Positions 1-8,260 of a DNA stretch of 64,000 nucleotides are shown here, piece by piece. The stretch comes from Nonomuraea basaltis (GTDB lineage Bacteria; Actinomycetota; Actinomycetes; Streptosporangiales; Streptosporangiaceae), in the NCBI RefSeq assembly GCF_005893125.1, contig NZ_VCJS01000014.1, positions 45,923-109,922 on the forward strand. The letters run 5' to 3'. Under the pieces are notes generated by a model. The model saw only the letters and a program-made list of their open reading frames with translations. It did not search any database and was not told the DNA's origin. The stretch's first letter is position 1; each line of letters starts with the position of its first letter. A program made the translations under genes and the position numbers.

Positions 1-345
1 ATGGGGTCCTGGTCACGCGCAGACGTGACCAGGACTTTTTGTTTTGACGGGTGGTAGATCAGTCGCAGTCCGATGTCGGCGTAGATCTTGGCCTTCCGCA
101 ACGGGTCGGCGTTCGAGAGGACGCGCGCCATATCTCCGAGCCGGCGCGTGATCCCTGCCAGTTCATCACGTCCCAGCCGCTTTCGAGGCAGTACGTGCGC
201 CCGGCTCAGACGTTGCTCGGCCGCCGTCTTACGGTCGAGCTCTTCCTGGATCCATCCAGCGACCACGGCTGCATCCGCGCCCGCCTCAAGGGCAGCCCGA
301 TGCTGGGCGAGCTTGCGATCACACTCGGCGATCTGACGGCGTGCC
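1..345 (-). pseudogene. Serine recombinase C-terminal fragment
   Basis: The minus strand is open from about 345 to the left edge. It reads as the C-terminal part of a large serine recombinase: a charged coiled-coil stretch (QIAECDRKLAQHRAAL), then GWIQEELDRKTAAEQRL, then a tail with DPLRKAKIYADIGLRLIYHP. This 'ADP..KA.IY..LGLRL.Y.P' ending is typical of actinomycete recombinases of this class. The catalytic N-terminal domain is absent; the reading stops where the helicase remnant begins on the other strand. The gene therefore looks cut by a rearrangement near 345-358. Its true end lies outside the window. Family assignment is from pattern memory and moderately sure. Confidence 0.6.
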
Positions 346-357
346 ACGGCCGGCCGC

Positions 358-1041
358 CAGGAGATCGGGCAGACCGATCCCTCGCTGCTGACCGAGGAAA
401 GAGCGGGACCACGCCTGCTCCTGCTCGGTGGCCGGAGCTGGCGGGTGGCCTTCATCGACTGGACACGCAAACGGGCCTTCGTCGAGCCGGCCGAAGGCGG
501 TGGCGTCGCCAAGTGGACAAGTTACGGCATCGCCGGACTGTCCTACAGCTTGACACGGGCAATGCGTGAGGTCCTGCTCGGGGCAGATCCACCGGTGTCA
601 TTGACCCGCCGTGCCCAGGTCAAGCTCGCCGAATGGCGAGAGGAGGAAGCGCCCGACACTGTGCATCCCGGAGGAACGCTGATCACCCGCGCAGGTGACG
701 GCGTTCACTGGTGGACTTGGGCCGGATACCGCGCGAACGCAACGCTCACCGCCACATTGCCGTCGATCGCCGACCCGATCCAGCGGCCCACGGACTTCTC
801 CGTACGGCTGCGCGAAGACTTTACGCCCGCTCTTTGGCGAGAGGCCCGAGATAAAGCGGGCAAGGGCGAGATTCTTGCTCTGCCAGAAGTCGACCGCCGC
901 GCGGTCAGTGGGCTGAAGTTCTCCGCAGTCCTGCCAGAACGACTAGCGATGGCGACGGTCGCGGCGCGGCTCGCTGACATTGAGGGAGCACGGGCCTCCT
1001 TAACCGAGCCGATCCGGCTACAACTCGCCTCTCCCTCATGA
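358..1041 (+). pseudogene. DEAD/DEAH-box helicase C-terminal fragment
   Basis: About 228 codons are open from 358 to a TGA at 1041, starting mid-protein (EIGQTDPSLLTEERAGPRLL) with no plausible start and no RBS. The segment matches the C-terminal end of large actinomycete DEAD/DEAH (Lhr-like) helicases: LLGGRSWRVAFIDWTRKRAF, FVEPAEGGGVAKW, LTRAMREVLLGADPPVSLTR and a late WWTWAGYRANATL motif. No Walker motifs or helicase core are present, so it cannot act as a helicase. It abuts the recombinase fragment head-to-head at about 345-358, the likely break point of an inserted element. Confidence 0.65.
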
Positions 1042-1280
1042 TTATTCCCGAAAAACGGAGGACCTTAGGCGGCAGATGTGGGGCAACCTGGCACAGCTTG
1101 TGCGCGAAGCTGGCAGCGACCAACCCGTGATCACCAATTCCCGGCCAGCGCCGACTGCCTCCCCTACCCGGCACCGCCAACAAACCCATGACGAGAGCCT
1201 GACCAAACGCCTCCACTTCATCACCGAAGCGGGCAGCGCCGTCCATGCGGTCCTCAGATGATCCACGACTCAGCCTGGCC

Positions 1281-1745
1281 TCAGACCGTCACAGTTACAG
1301 TCAGGGTGAGGACCGCCGAGCGGCCGGCCTGGGTGTACTGGGCGATCTGCAGCTCCTGGCCGTTGCTGACGTGCGGGTCGGCGCTGACCTGGGCCGCGCT
1401 CGAGACGCCGGTGGCCCGGTCCACGACGAGGCTCCGGCCGAGGTGCGCGTTCACCTGGATCACGTGTTCGGGCAGCGATGTTGTGCTGTTGCGGCAGAAC
1501 AGGTGGATTCCGTTGATGTCCAGCTCGCGCTGCAGGGCCATCAACCGGTCGTAGTCCAGACGGTCCAGTTCCCGGCGCAGTCGCGCAAAGGTCGCGGGTG
1601 TCACCTCGATGGTCAGCTTGGGTGATCCGAAGGACAGGACCGGCAGACCGTCGGCCAGGGATGGCAGCGGCAGGTGGAAGATCTTCTCCAGTGCCTGCTC
1701 GTGGCCGTGCGCAATCCGGGGCTCCTGGGAGGCCAAGTGCAGCAT
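1281..1745 (-). pseudogene. PhzF-like C-terminal fragment
   Basis: A 154-codon minus-strand frame resembles the second half of PhzF-family isomerases: GLPVLSFGSPKLTIEV early, GIHLFCR in the middle, RSLVVDRATGVSSAAQV where PhzF proteins carry their 'DPATGSA' segment, and a final QYTQAGRSAVL strand. PhzF proteins are near 280-300 residues, so the N-terminal half with the catalytic glutamate region is missing. The upstream end lies about 30 bp from the deleted integrase copy at 1773, which suggests truncation by that element. The family call is tentative. The plus-strand stretch 1042-1280 next to it holds nothing I recognise. Confidence 0.4.
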
Positions 1746-1772
1746 GACCGTTCGGGCACGGGGAAGGCGGCC

Positions 1773-1945
1773 CGTTATCTTGGGTGACTCTTAGCAGTCA
1801 GCCATGTCAGGCAAGTAAGGTTGGCGCGTACTTGCCTCACTAGTATTCAGGGGTCTTCAGGCATGTCAGGTGCGCTGCCTCGGTACTACCGGCCTGAGCG
1901 GGCGGTGGCCGCCGACGCCGGTCAACGCGCTCGTTAACCTTCCGG
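1773..1945 (+). repeat. Second, internally deleted copy of integrase 5' end
   Basis: From CGTTATCTTG at 1773 this stretch repeats, with scattered substitutions, the sequence at 3558-3708: the leader, the inverted repeat and the first codons of the tyrosine recombinase (here ATG 1863, MSGALPRYYRPERAV). At GCCGCCGACG (about 1908-1918) it jumps to sequence matching about 4050-4075 of the longer copy, so roughly 350 bp of the gene are missing. The jump falls on a shared GCCGCCGA, a microhomology deletion. The inverted repeat arms are AGGCAAGTA (1809-1817) and TACTTGCCT (1829-1837) around an 11-bp spacer identical to the other copy. The remaining sequence to about 2050 shows no gene. Confidence 0.75.
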
Positions 1946-2051
1946 CTGTCGTACTCAGGGTCGGGCGAACCCAGGACTGCGGTGGAGAGCGTCGTACGGG
2001 CCTGAGGTCGGCAGCCGCCGCCCTCGCGGATCCAGCGGCTGCCTGATGCCG

Positions 2052-2927
2052 TCAGTCGCTGCCGCGCCCCAGCGGCCCGAAGGCGACGTCCTTCTCCTGC
2101 CGCAGCACCTTCCCGTCGGTCCCGTACGCCGTCACCGTGACGGGCGGCGACTCCAGGATCGTGGCCTCCTTATTCTCAGGGTCTTCGGGGTCGCGCACCA
2201 GCTTCCCGGTGATCCGTACGATGAAGAACCCGTTGGCGATCCGCGCCGACGTACGCCGCCCGTCCGCCCAGTCGACCTCAACCCGTCGCACGGCGTCGCT
2301 GACCCGCCCGGTGACGACCCGGTACACGTCGTCCTTCTGGATCCGCTGCTTGCCGACGGTGTACGAATGCGTGTGGCTGGTGTATGCGTCCACCTGCAGA
2401 TCACCGGAGAGCCCGGCTAGATTCCCGGGCGGCTTGAACCCCCAGTAGGTGAAGACCGCGCGCTCGGCCATGTCCTTCTGATCGGTCGGCGTGCAGAGCA
2501 CGAAACCGGCGTCACTGCCCACCAGGGCAGTACTCCCGCCCTTGTCTGGGTAGTCCACCAGCACCCGGAAGTCGTCAGCCGCCCCCTGCTCGGCGATCCG
2601 CCGGTTCCCGTCCATGTTGTGCACGGGCCCGCCCTGGGGCATGCACTCGCGTACGAGCCGCAACTGCTCGGGGGTGTTGTCCGGCAGGGCCGCCACACCG
2701 GCCGCGGTGGCCGGGCCGGGGGTGTCCGGGGAGGGCAGGACCACCGCCGCGATCACCGTGGCGGCCACCGTGGCGGCCGCGGCCACCGTCGTGAGCCCGG
2801 CGACCGACCACGCCCGGCGCCGGCGTCGGGCGAGCGTCCGCGTGGCATAAGCCAGCGGGTCCACGGGGGTGGCTTCGCCGGCCATCAGGCGCAGCTCTTC
2901 GGCGATCCGCCGTTCGTCGATGGTCAC
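2052..2927 (-). CDS. Membrane-anchored partner of SigE-family sigma factor
   Basis: A 291-residue protein begins at a GTG whose GTGA overlaps the sigma-factor stop, so the two are translationally coupled. Residues 1-35 are acidic/basic cytoplasmic sequence (DERRIAEELRLMAGEATP), followed by a basic RRRRR patch and one transmembrane helix (about 40-65, alanine/valine-rich). The remaining ~220 residues would be extracytoplasmic and resemble no enzyme I know; they include HNMDGNRRIAEQGAADDFRV and a C-terminal beta-rich part. Position and topology fit the anti-sigma or sensor partner that actinomycetes encode downstream of SigE-type ECF factors, but no ZAS zinc motif is visible. Role is inferred from context. 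Confidence 0.7.
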   Translation of the reverse strand: MTIDERRIAEELRLMAGEATPVDPLAYATRTLARRRRRAWSVAGLTTVAAAATVAATVIAAVVLPSPDTPGPATAAGVAALPDNTPEQLRLVRECMPQGGPVHNMDGNRRIAEQGAADDFRVLVDYPDKGGSTALVGSDAGFVLCTPTDQKDMAERAVFTYWGFKPPGNLAGLSGDLQVDAYTSHTHSYTVGKQRIQKDDVYRVVTGRVSDAVRRVEVDWADGRRTSARIANGFFIVRITGKLVRDPEDPENKEATILESPPVTVTAYGTDGKVLRQEKDVAFGPLGRGSD

Positions 2928-3430
2928 TGCAGGCCCTCCAGGATGACGCTCTCGCCGACCAGCTTGCGCAGGCGGGCGACGGCTTGATGGGTTTGGCTGC
3001 GTACGGTGCCCACCGAGCAGCCCATGATCGTGGCGACCTCGGACTCCGGGAGGTCTTCGTAGTAGCGCAGCACCAGTACCGCTCGTTTGCGCGCGGGCAG
3101 GATCCGTAACGCCTTGCCCAGCGTGATGCGGGTCTCCACCTCGGAGGTGCGGTCGGCCACGCCGTGATCGGGAGGCGCTTCGTGCACGCGTTCGCGGCCC
3201 CAGCGCGGGCTGCGCCACCGCCCCACCTGTTCGTGGTACATGACCCGCCGCACGTACGCCTCCGGGTTGTCTCGGATACGCCGCCAGTGCCTGACTGTCT
3301 TGGCCAGCGCCGTCTGCAGCAGGTCCTCGGCGGCGTGCTGGTCGTTGGTCAGGACATAGGCGAGCCTGATCAAGCTGTCGGATCGGCTGGCGACGAACTC
3401 GGTGAAGTCGCGCTGATGGTCAGGGTGCAA
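2924..3430 (-). CDS. SigE-family ECF RNA polymerase sigma factor
   Basis: 168 residues, the usual size of SigE-family ECF sigma factors. Region 2 is seen around residues 8-75 (FTEFVASRSDSLIRLAYVLT, AAEDLLQTALAKTVRHW), followed by AYVRRVMYHEQVGRWRS. Region 4 is at about 105-160 (LPARKRAVLVLRYYEDLPE, IMGCSVGTVRSQTHQAVARL), the helix-turn-helix that reads the -35 element. The start ATG at 3430 is preceded by a purine-rich RBS (AGGAGAG). The downstream membrane protein overlaps by GTGA. It probably directs transcription of its own operon and a small stress or envelope regulon; no target promoter was identified here. Confidence 0.88.
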   Translation of the reverse strand: MHPDHQRDFTEFVASRSDSLIRLAYVLTNDQHAAEDLLQTALAKTVRHWRRIRDNPEAYVRRVMYHEQVGRWRSPRWGRERVHEAPPDHGVADRTSEVETRITLGKALRILPARKRAVLVLRYYEDLPESEVATIMGCSVGTVRSQTHQAVARLRKLVGESVILEGLQ

Positions 3431-3589
3431 GGGCTCTCCTCGTGTCTCGCACCAATAGACGTAGATGAGCTGACGGATCTATGGTGCGCGTCAGCCAGCA
3501 CCGCCGATGTCCTGGATGCCGGCGTCGTCGCGCCGCCGTTCATGCTGGCGTTAACAGCGTTATCTTGAGTGACTCTTGGTAGTCAGACA

Positions 3590-3626
3590 TGTTCGGCAAG
3601 TAAGGTTGGCGCGTACTTGCCGAACA
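3590..3626. repeat. 13-bp perfect inverted repeat before integrase gene
   Basis: Arms TGTTCGGCAAGTA (3590-3602) and TACTTGCCGAACA (3614-3626) are perfect complements around the 11-bp spacer AGGTTGGCGCG. The repeat sits 22 bp upstream of the tyrosine-recombinase ATG. The deleted copy has the same spacer but different outer arm bases that still pair, so symmetry has been kept while sequence changed. Either a recombinase crossover site or an autoregulatory operator would fit. Confidence 0.7.
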
Positions 3627-3647
3627 GATATCTAGGGGTCTTCAGGC

Positions 3648-4734
3648 ATGTCAGGCATGTCAGGTGTGCTGCCTCGGTACTTCCGGCCTGAGCGGGCGGT
3701 GGCCGCCGATGAGTCGGTGTCGTGGGTGGTGGTCGATGAGAATCTCGGGTTGCATGTCGAGGCGTGCGCGTATCTGGCGGGGCTGCGCGCGGCGGACCGG
3801 GCGTTCAACACCGAGAAGACGTACGCGGGCCGGATCGCCTTGTACTTGTCGTACTGCGTGGGACATGGCGTGGACTGGTCGAGCCCGAGCTTGGCGCAGT
3901 TGATGGCGATGATGCGGTGGCTGGTGGACGAGCCGATGCGGTCGCGGTCGCGCAGGCCGGGGGCGACGGCGCGCTACCGCAGCGAGGGCACCGCGAACGC
4001 GATCATGGGACGGTCGGGGAGTTCTTGTCGTGGTGCTGTCTGCAGGGGTGGGTGCCGCCGACGCTGGTCAACGCGTTGTCCCGGCCGAAGTATCTGCGTT
4101 TTCTGCCTGCGGGGTTCGACGCGGGTGAGGACGGTCAGCACCGGACGGTGATGGCCCGCACGATCAAGTTCCGGGTGGCGGTGCCGGGTTATGAGTGGCT
4201 CTCAGATGAGGAGATCGGCGTGCTGCTCGGCCTGGCCCGGCACGCCCGCGACGTCTTCTTGATTCAGCTGCTTGCGGAGACCGGCATGAGGATTGGTGAA
4301 GCGCTGGGGCTCCGCAGGCAGGACATGCACCTGCTGCCGGACTCTCGGGTGCTGAACTGTCGGCATGAGGGGCCGCACGTCCACGTCCGGCGGCGCCTGA
4401 ACGCCAACGGCGCGTTCGCCAAGGCGCGGCAGCCGCGTGCGATCCCGGTGGAGCGCGACACGATCGAGGCGTATTCGCACTACCAGTACGAGCGGGACGA
4501 GGTCAGCGAGGCCGCCTCGATTGACCTGGTGTTCGTCAACCTGTTCCACCCTCCGCTGGGCGAGCCGATGAAGTACGACAACGCCCACGAGCTGTTCTGC
4601 CGCCTGGCCGAACGGGCCGGGTTTCGGGCTCGGCCGCACATGATGCGGCACTCGGCGATCACGCGGATGCGGCGGGCCGGGGTGGACCGCCGGGTGGTCC
4701 AGGAGATCGCCGGGCATGGCCCGTGTACGACTTA
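3648..4734 (+). pseudogene. Tyrosine recombinase/integrase, frameshifted and truncated
   Basis: The start (MSGMSGVLPRYFRPERAV) and SAM-like N-terminal domain (FNTEKTYAGRIALYLSYCVG) are in one frame to about 4005. The catalytic domain continues in another frame (TVGEFLSWCCLQGW, LLAETGMRIGEALGLRRQD, HMMRHSAITRMRRAG, EIAGHG). One missing base near 4007-4009 (GGG where GGGG would restore the frame) explains the break. The active-site arginine (TGMRIGEAL), HxxR and second histidine are visible, but the tyrosine motif after EIAGHG is gone: the sequence runs into the convergent membrane gene at 4732. It is therefore dead as written even if the frameshift is a sequence error. Confidence 0.8.
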
Positions 4735-5609
4735 TGCGGGTGCGCGTGATGCCGGAAAACGAAGAAGCCGTTTCGCGTAGAGGGTGGCGGCAACGAGTGC
4801 GGCTGCGACGAGCAGGTTCCAGCGGATGCCGGTGATCATGAGCGCGAACTCGGTGCCGTGGGTGAGATCCTCAATGGCTCGTTGGAGTGCGGCCAGGCCG
4901 AGGAGCGCGGCCGTTGCCAGGGTGATGTGGCGTCGTGCCCGGTGCGTGGCGACGGTGCCCGCCGCTGCCGCCAGGGCGACCAGGACGATCAGGACACCGT
5001 CCACGTCGGCCTTGCACGACCACGCCCACGGATGGTTCCACCGCACCTCGGCCGGCGTCGTGCCGAGGACCCATCCGGCAGGGCCCGAGGCCGGCCGGAG
5101 TGACGCCCATCCGGCCGTGAACGCCGACGCCGCCATGGCGAGCGCCCAGACGACGGCTTCCGGTCGTGCCGGGGAGCTGGGCGAACGCGCGGTGAGCAGC
5201 AACGCGATGAGGGCGGCGGCATAGCACGTCTCCGCCGCCCAGTGCGGTGCGGTGCGAAAGGGAGGTATCCAGCGCTGTCGGTGTGCTGGGTCTCGGAGGG
5301 GAGCCGGAGCATGAGAGCAGCTGAGATCGCTGCTGTTCCCAGGGCTACGCTCCAGCGCGGGGCCGCGAGAAGGAGGCAGGCCAGAACAGCGAGCAACATC
5401 AGCTCGGCCCATGAGAGCAGGTTCCCCCATGGCGTGACCGTCATGAGGAAGGGGCCTGCTCCCTCGATTCCACCGCAGATCCCGAGGACCAGTTCGGCCG
5501 CGGTGACGCCGGACGTCTTCAGCAGGACCGGCGCGGATGCGGCCAGCACGGCTCCGACCCGAAGGAGGCCGGGAATGAGCCGCGGGCCCACAGTTGGCGG
5601 CTGCGCCAC
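4732..5609 (-). pseudogene. Multi-pass membrane protein broken by 5-bp duplication
   Basis: The gene starts at ATG 5609 and encodes hydrophobic helices (VGAVLAASAPVLL, LLSWAELMLLAVLACLLLA, WSVALGTAAISAALML) to about 5250. It then changes frame and continues with further helices (CYAAALIALLLTARS, GVLIVLVALAAAAGTVA, ITLATAALLGLAALQ, WNLLVAAALVAATLYA) to a TAA at 4732. At the break the plus strand has three tandem GTGCG units (5242-5256). Removing one restores a continuous frame reading FAPHWAAETCYAAAL. The protein would be ~285 residues with 7-8 membrane spans; the family is not recognised. Its 3' end overlaps the truncated integrase. Confidence 0.7.
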
Positions 5610-5631
5610 GGATCTCCTTTGTCTCGTTCAC

Positions 5632-5967
5632 AGGTGGCCGGAGCCGAAGCGACGATAACGGAACGAGGCCGCGGGCCGGAAGGTGGTGCGGGTCCGCCGC
5701 CGACTAGGCCCAGTACGGTTCCGACGCTCTGACGCGGGGCCTTGGTCATCGAAGTTGGTAAGCCTACTTGCCTTACGTGGCTTACAGCCCTTCAAGCGGC
5801 TGACCAGCCAGTTCGCTTGAGTACCGGTAGGCCGCTGACGAGGTGCCTGATATTCAGGTCCTTTTCCAGCGGCCTCCGGGAGGAGGGCCACCCAATGATC
5901 ACTTGCGCAGTCCTGACGAGAGCCGCCGACCAGACTCTCGCCCGTCTCGGTCCCCGAATCGCTCACT
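5632..5967. other. Intergenic stretch with short repeats
   Basis: No convincing gene. It contains an inverted repeat GTAAGCC (5759-5765) / GGCTTAC (5779-5785) around a further GTAAG-like segment reminiscent of the integrase-site arms. A 20-base segment (5789-5808) is found again just downstream of the second group II intron at 17130-17149. Read on the minus strand both copies end an open frame with nearly the same tail, VLKRTGWSAA-stop here and VLERSSWSAA-stop there, so both may be tails of one family of unknown ORFs. Confidence 0.4.
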
Positions 5968-6495
5968 TCACCCCGAAGCGGCCCGCAACAGCCGAAGCTG
6001 ACCAATCTCAGTGACGTTCTTCATCAGCTCGGAATTCACCCAGGCGACCATATGGGCGACGGTGTGCTTGGAGTCCCTTGGCCATGGGAAGGCGGGGGCC
6101 GTGGCGTCCAAGTCGGTGTCGGTGAGGCGGTCCAGCACCGCCAACCAGTCCTCACGGAGGCTGCGCAACCACTCGATGGCGGTCCTTCCATCACCCGGCC
6201 AAGCGATCTCGGCCCTCTCCCGCGGTGTCCGGCCCTGAGCGTGATCGATAGTCACGCTCCACCACCAGCCGATATGCCAGCTCACCCAACCGATCGTGGG
6301 AACCGGGACGGGGTCGGGCTCGATCTCCGCCCAGTCAGGCACCCAGGTCCCCTCGACGTCCGGACGCACAGTCCAGCAGCGGGAAGCGGGCTCCCACAGG
6401 AAGTCCGCGGGCTCCAGCCGCTCCAGGTGGTAATCGAACAGCGACCAGGTCAAGTCGAACTGCCAGCGCAGCAGCTCGCATCGGGATACATGCAT
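5968..6495 (-). CDS. DinB-like (DinB_2) four-helix protein
   Basis: From the ATG at 6495 the protein is 175 residues, typical for DinB-superfamily proteins. It starts MHVSRCELLRWQFDLTWSLF, and the superfamily pattern shows in LEPADFLWEPASRCWTVR, VSWHIGWWWSVTIDHA and SKHTVAHMVAWVNSELMKNV. The histidines HIGWWWSVTIDH and HTVAHMVAW sit where DinB proteins bind a metal used in thiol-dependent transfer or resistance reactions. A longer start at 6525 is possible, but the 6495 start avoids overlap with the promoter region. The gene is divergent from a TetR regulator 73 bp away, which is a candidate controller. Substrate unknown. Confidence 0.75.
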   Translation of the reverse strand: MHVSRCELLRWQFDLTWSLFDYHLERLEPADFLWEPASRCWTVRPDVEGTWVPDWAEIEPDPVPVPTIGWVSWHIGWWWSVTIDHAQGRTPRERAEIAWPGDGRTAIEWLRSLREDWLAVLDRLTDTDLDATAPAFPWPRDSKHTVAHMVAWVNSELMKNVTEIGQLRLLRAASG

Positions 6496-6568
6496 TGGTT
6501 GATCATGACAGAAACTACAGCCCATTGCAAAAATATAATCGACTTAAGTTTTGTAGTAGACTCCTCTT
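6496..6568. promoter_or_regulatory. A+T-rich divergent promoter/operator region
   Basis: This 73-bp gap is far richer in A+T than its surroundings. It carries TATAAT at 6534-6539, the palindrome ACTTAAGT at 6542-6549, and CAAAA/TTTTG arms around them (6528-6532 and 6549-6553). The arrangement between a divergent DinB-like gene and a TetR gene suggests the TetR operator lies here. No -35 box at ideal spacing could be assigned. Confidence 0.45.
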
Positions 6569-7207
6569 ATGCAGGAAGGACTGCGGGAGCGCAAGAAGCG
6601 GCAAACTCGGCAGCGTATCTCCGAGGTGGCCATCGGCCTGTTCGTGGAGCGCGGCTTCGAGAACGTGACGATCGCCGAGGTCGCGGCGGCCGCCGAGGTG
6701 TCGGTCAACACCGTCTACAACTACTTCGAGGCCAAGGAGGACCTCGTCCTGCCGCCCGAGGAGGCCTCCCCGCAGCGGCTGGCCGACATCGTGCGGCAGC
6801 GTCGGCCTGGGGAGTCCGCGGCGGGCGCGGTGCTGGCGCGCCTTCGGGAGGAGGTGCGCGGCCGCGAGCGCCGCGTCGGGCTGAGCGCCGGATTCGGAAG
6901 CGTATTGGAGATGATGCGAGCCGCGCCCACGCTGTCCGCCCGACTGGAGGACCTCGGCCGTCAGATGACGGACGCGCTGACGGTTGTGCTCGCCGAGGAG
7001 ACTGACGCATCCGAGTACGATCCGCTGCCGCGCGCGGTCGCCTGGCACATCGGCTGCCTGCACGCACTGGTCATGACCGAGATCGGCAGACGAACGGCGG
7101 CGGGCGAGCGTCCCGACGCGATCGCCGAGGCCGTCCTCGAACTGCTGGACATCGTGGAGAGCCTGCTCGGTGAGCGAGTCCTGGGCTATGCCGTACGAGA
7201 GGAATGA
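6569..7207 (+). CDS. TetR-family transcriptional regulator
   Basis: 212 residues. The N-terminal TetR helix-turn-helix covers about residues 8-55: RQTRQRISEVAIGLFVERGF, then VTIAEVAAAAEVSVNTVYNY and FEAKEDLVL, the classical family signature. The C-terminal helical part would hold the ligand pocket and dimer interface; no specific subfamily was recognised. RBS-like AGGAAGGA follows the start closely, so a slightly different start is possible. The stop TGA overlaps the ATG of the DUF6204 gene (ATGA), making a two-gene unit. It probably represses itself and the divergent DinB-like gene. Confidence 0.88.
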   Translation: MQEGLRERKKRQTRQRISEVAIGLFVERGFENVTIAEVAAAAEVSVNTVYNYFEAKEDLVLPPEEASPQRLADIVRQRRPGESAAGAVLARLREEVRGRERRVGLSAGFGSVLEMMRAAPTLSARLEDLGRQMTDALTVVLAEETDASEYDPLPRAVAWHIGCLHALVMTEIGRRTAAGERPDAIAEAVLELLDIVESLLGERVLGYAVREE

Positions 7208-7506
7208 CCGTGTTCAGAGTGACGATCAGAGGCAAGTTCAAGGGGCTCGACGACGCCGGCCGGGCCGCCGTGATGGCGGGGAGCGGCGCCGCCTACACCG
7301 AAGTGGGCACGTTCACTCACGACGCGAGCGTATCGGCCTTCACCTTCCGCTGCCAGGTGCCCGCCGGGCCAGACGACGACGAGGACGACGCCGCCCTACA
7401 TGCGATGGCCGCACTGGAGGCGCACGGGTATGCGCACGAGATCTTGCAGGTCGCGGTGACGGACATGCGTACGATCAAAATCCGCCGAAAAGGGCGCGAC
7501 GACTAG
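7204..7506 (+). CDS. DUF6204 family protein
   Basis: 100 residues: FRVTIRGKFKGLDDAGRAAV at the start, FTFRCQVPAGPDDDEDDAAL in the middle, HAMAALEAHGYAHEILQVAV and a basic end (IKIRRKGRDD). This order, with an RG.F.GL opening, an acidic insertion and 'HGY....L' helix, matches the small actinobacterial DUF6204 proteins, whose function is unknown. Start is fixed by ATGA overlap with the upstream TetR gene, so the two are probably co-translated. No signal peptide or membrane segment. Confidence 0.75.
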   Translation: MTVFRVTIRGKFKGLDDAGRAAVMAGSGAAYTEVGTFTHDASVSAFTFRCQVPAGPDDDEDDAALHAMAALEAHGYAHEILQVAVTDMRTIKIRRKGRDD

Positions 7507-7919
7507 CTAAGCGAACCTCCGAGCGGGCAAACAGGCCGCGAATTGCCGGCAGGATCCACCTGACGATTACGTGGAGACACCGAAGCAGCGGTGGCGCTCA
7601 GCGAAAACTGGCGATCTGGTTCGAGTGGCGTTCGACCCGCTATGTTTCTACCTGGAGTCAGGACGCGCACGCTCCTCGCCGCTGCCACCGCCGCCCACGC
7701 CGACGCGGTGGCACCGTCGGCCAAGGTTCCTCGGGCCCGCGAAGTTCGCCTTCCTTCCTGCTGAGCGCATGTGCATCCGCGAAGGCAAGGCAGCGTGGGG
7801 GCTCTGCTGGAACAGGACGACACTATGCCCAGAAACAGTAGCGCCGCCCGCCGCGAACAAGCCCGCGCTCTCGCGGCCGCCGAAGGAATCTCCTACACCC
7901 CCATAGCGTGTCGACCGTT
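7507..7919. other. Gene-free stretch
   Basis: No reading frame here has recognisable homology or a credible RBS; the open frames are short and mutually overlapping. The right part probably belongs to decayed sequence continuing from the TnsA-like fragment that follows on the minus strand. Confidence 0.4.
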
Positions 7920-8172
7920 CGAGGTGGGGGTCGTCGGGAGTCCCGTTCCAGCCAGGACTCGTACCCGACGTGATCGCCGGTCGTGGCCGAGTAATACCAG
8001 CCCGCGTAACTCGTCCGTGCTCGAACCTCACGTTCCAGCTGGCCCCGAGCGGTCTGCGACACCGTACACCGTCCTGGTAGAAGTCCAGCTCAAACGCGTA
8101 GAGCGCCGGATCCGCGTACCAACCGCGAGTTCCTCCAACGTCACTCCTGACGACCGGCGACGCGTCACTCAA
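7920..8172 (-). pseudogene. TnsA-like transposon endonuclease fragment
   Basis: A short minus-strand segment (about 8062 to 7937) reads RTSYAGWYYSATTGDHVGYE followed by SWLERDS. This matches the N-terminal region of TnsA-like endonuclease subunits of actinobacterial Tn7-like elements, in which a 'GxYWSATTGxHVxYESxLE' segment carries a catalytic glutamate. The frame then diverges and no later D/K catalytic residues are found. Upstream in another frame WYADPALYAFELDFYQDGV may be the protein's start. Only a remnant of the gene survives. Confidence 0.5.
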
Positions 8173-8234
8173 CCTTTGGCGGCACGAAACTGGTGGTCAT
8201 CAACCTTCGGTGACAATGATCAGCCTTCGGTGAC
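8166..8234. repeat. Tn7-like end repeats (TnsB-site-like)
   Basis: Two 17-bp direct repeats on an exact 20-bp period: ATCAACCTTCGGTGAC ending at 8214 and ATCAGCCTTCGGTGAC ending at 8234, one mismatch apart. A weaker third copy (CACTCAACCTTTGGCGG) is at 8166-8182. Closely spaced directly repeated ~20-bp sites are how TnsB binds transposon ends. They sit just upstream of the TnsB-like fragment. Confidence 0.5.
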
Positions 8235-8260
8235 GCAGGACAGGGACGGACGATAACGGG

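Noticed and set aside
6..45. Perfect 12-bp hairpin with a T-rich run, resembling a rho-independent terminator on the plus strand
   Set aside because: It lies within the minus-strand recombinase coding frame, which stays open through it to the left edge, and there is no plus-strand gene before it in the window. Kept only as a curiosity.
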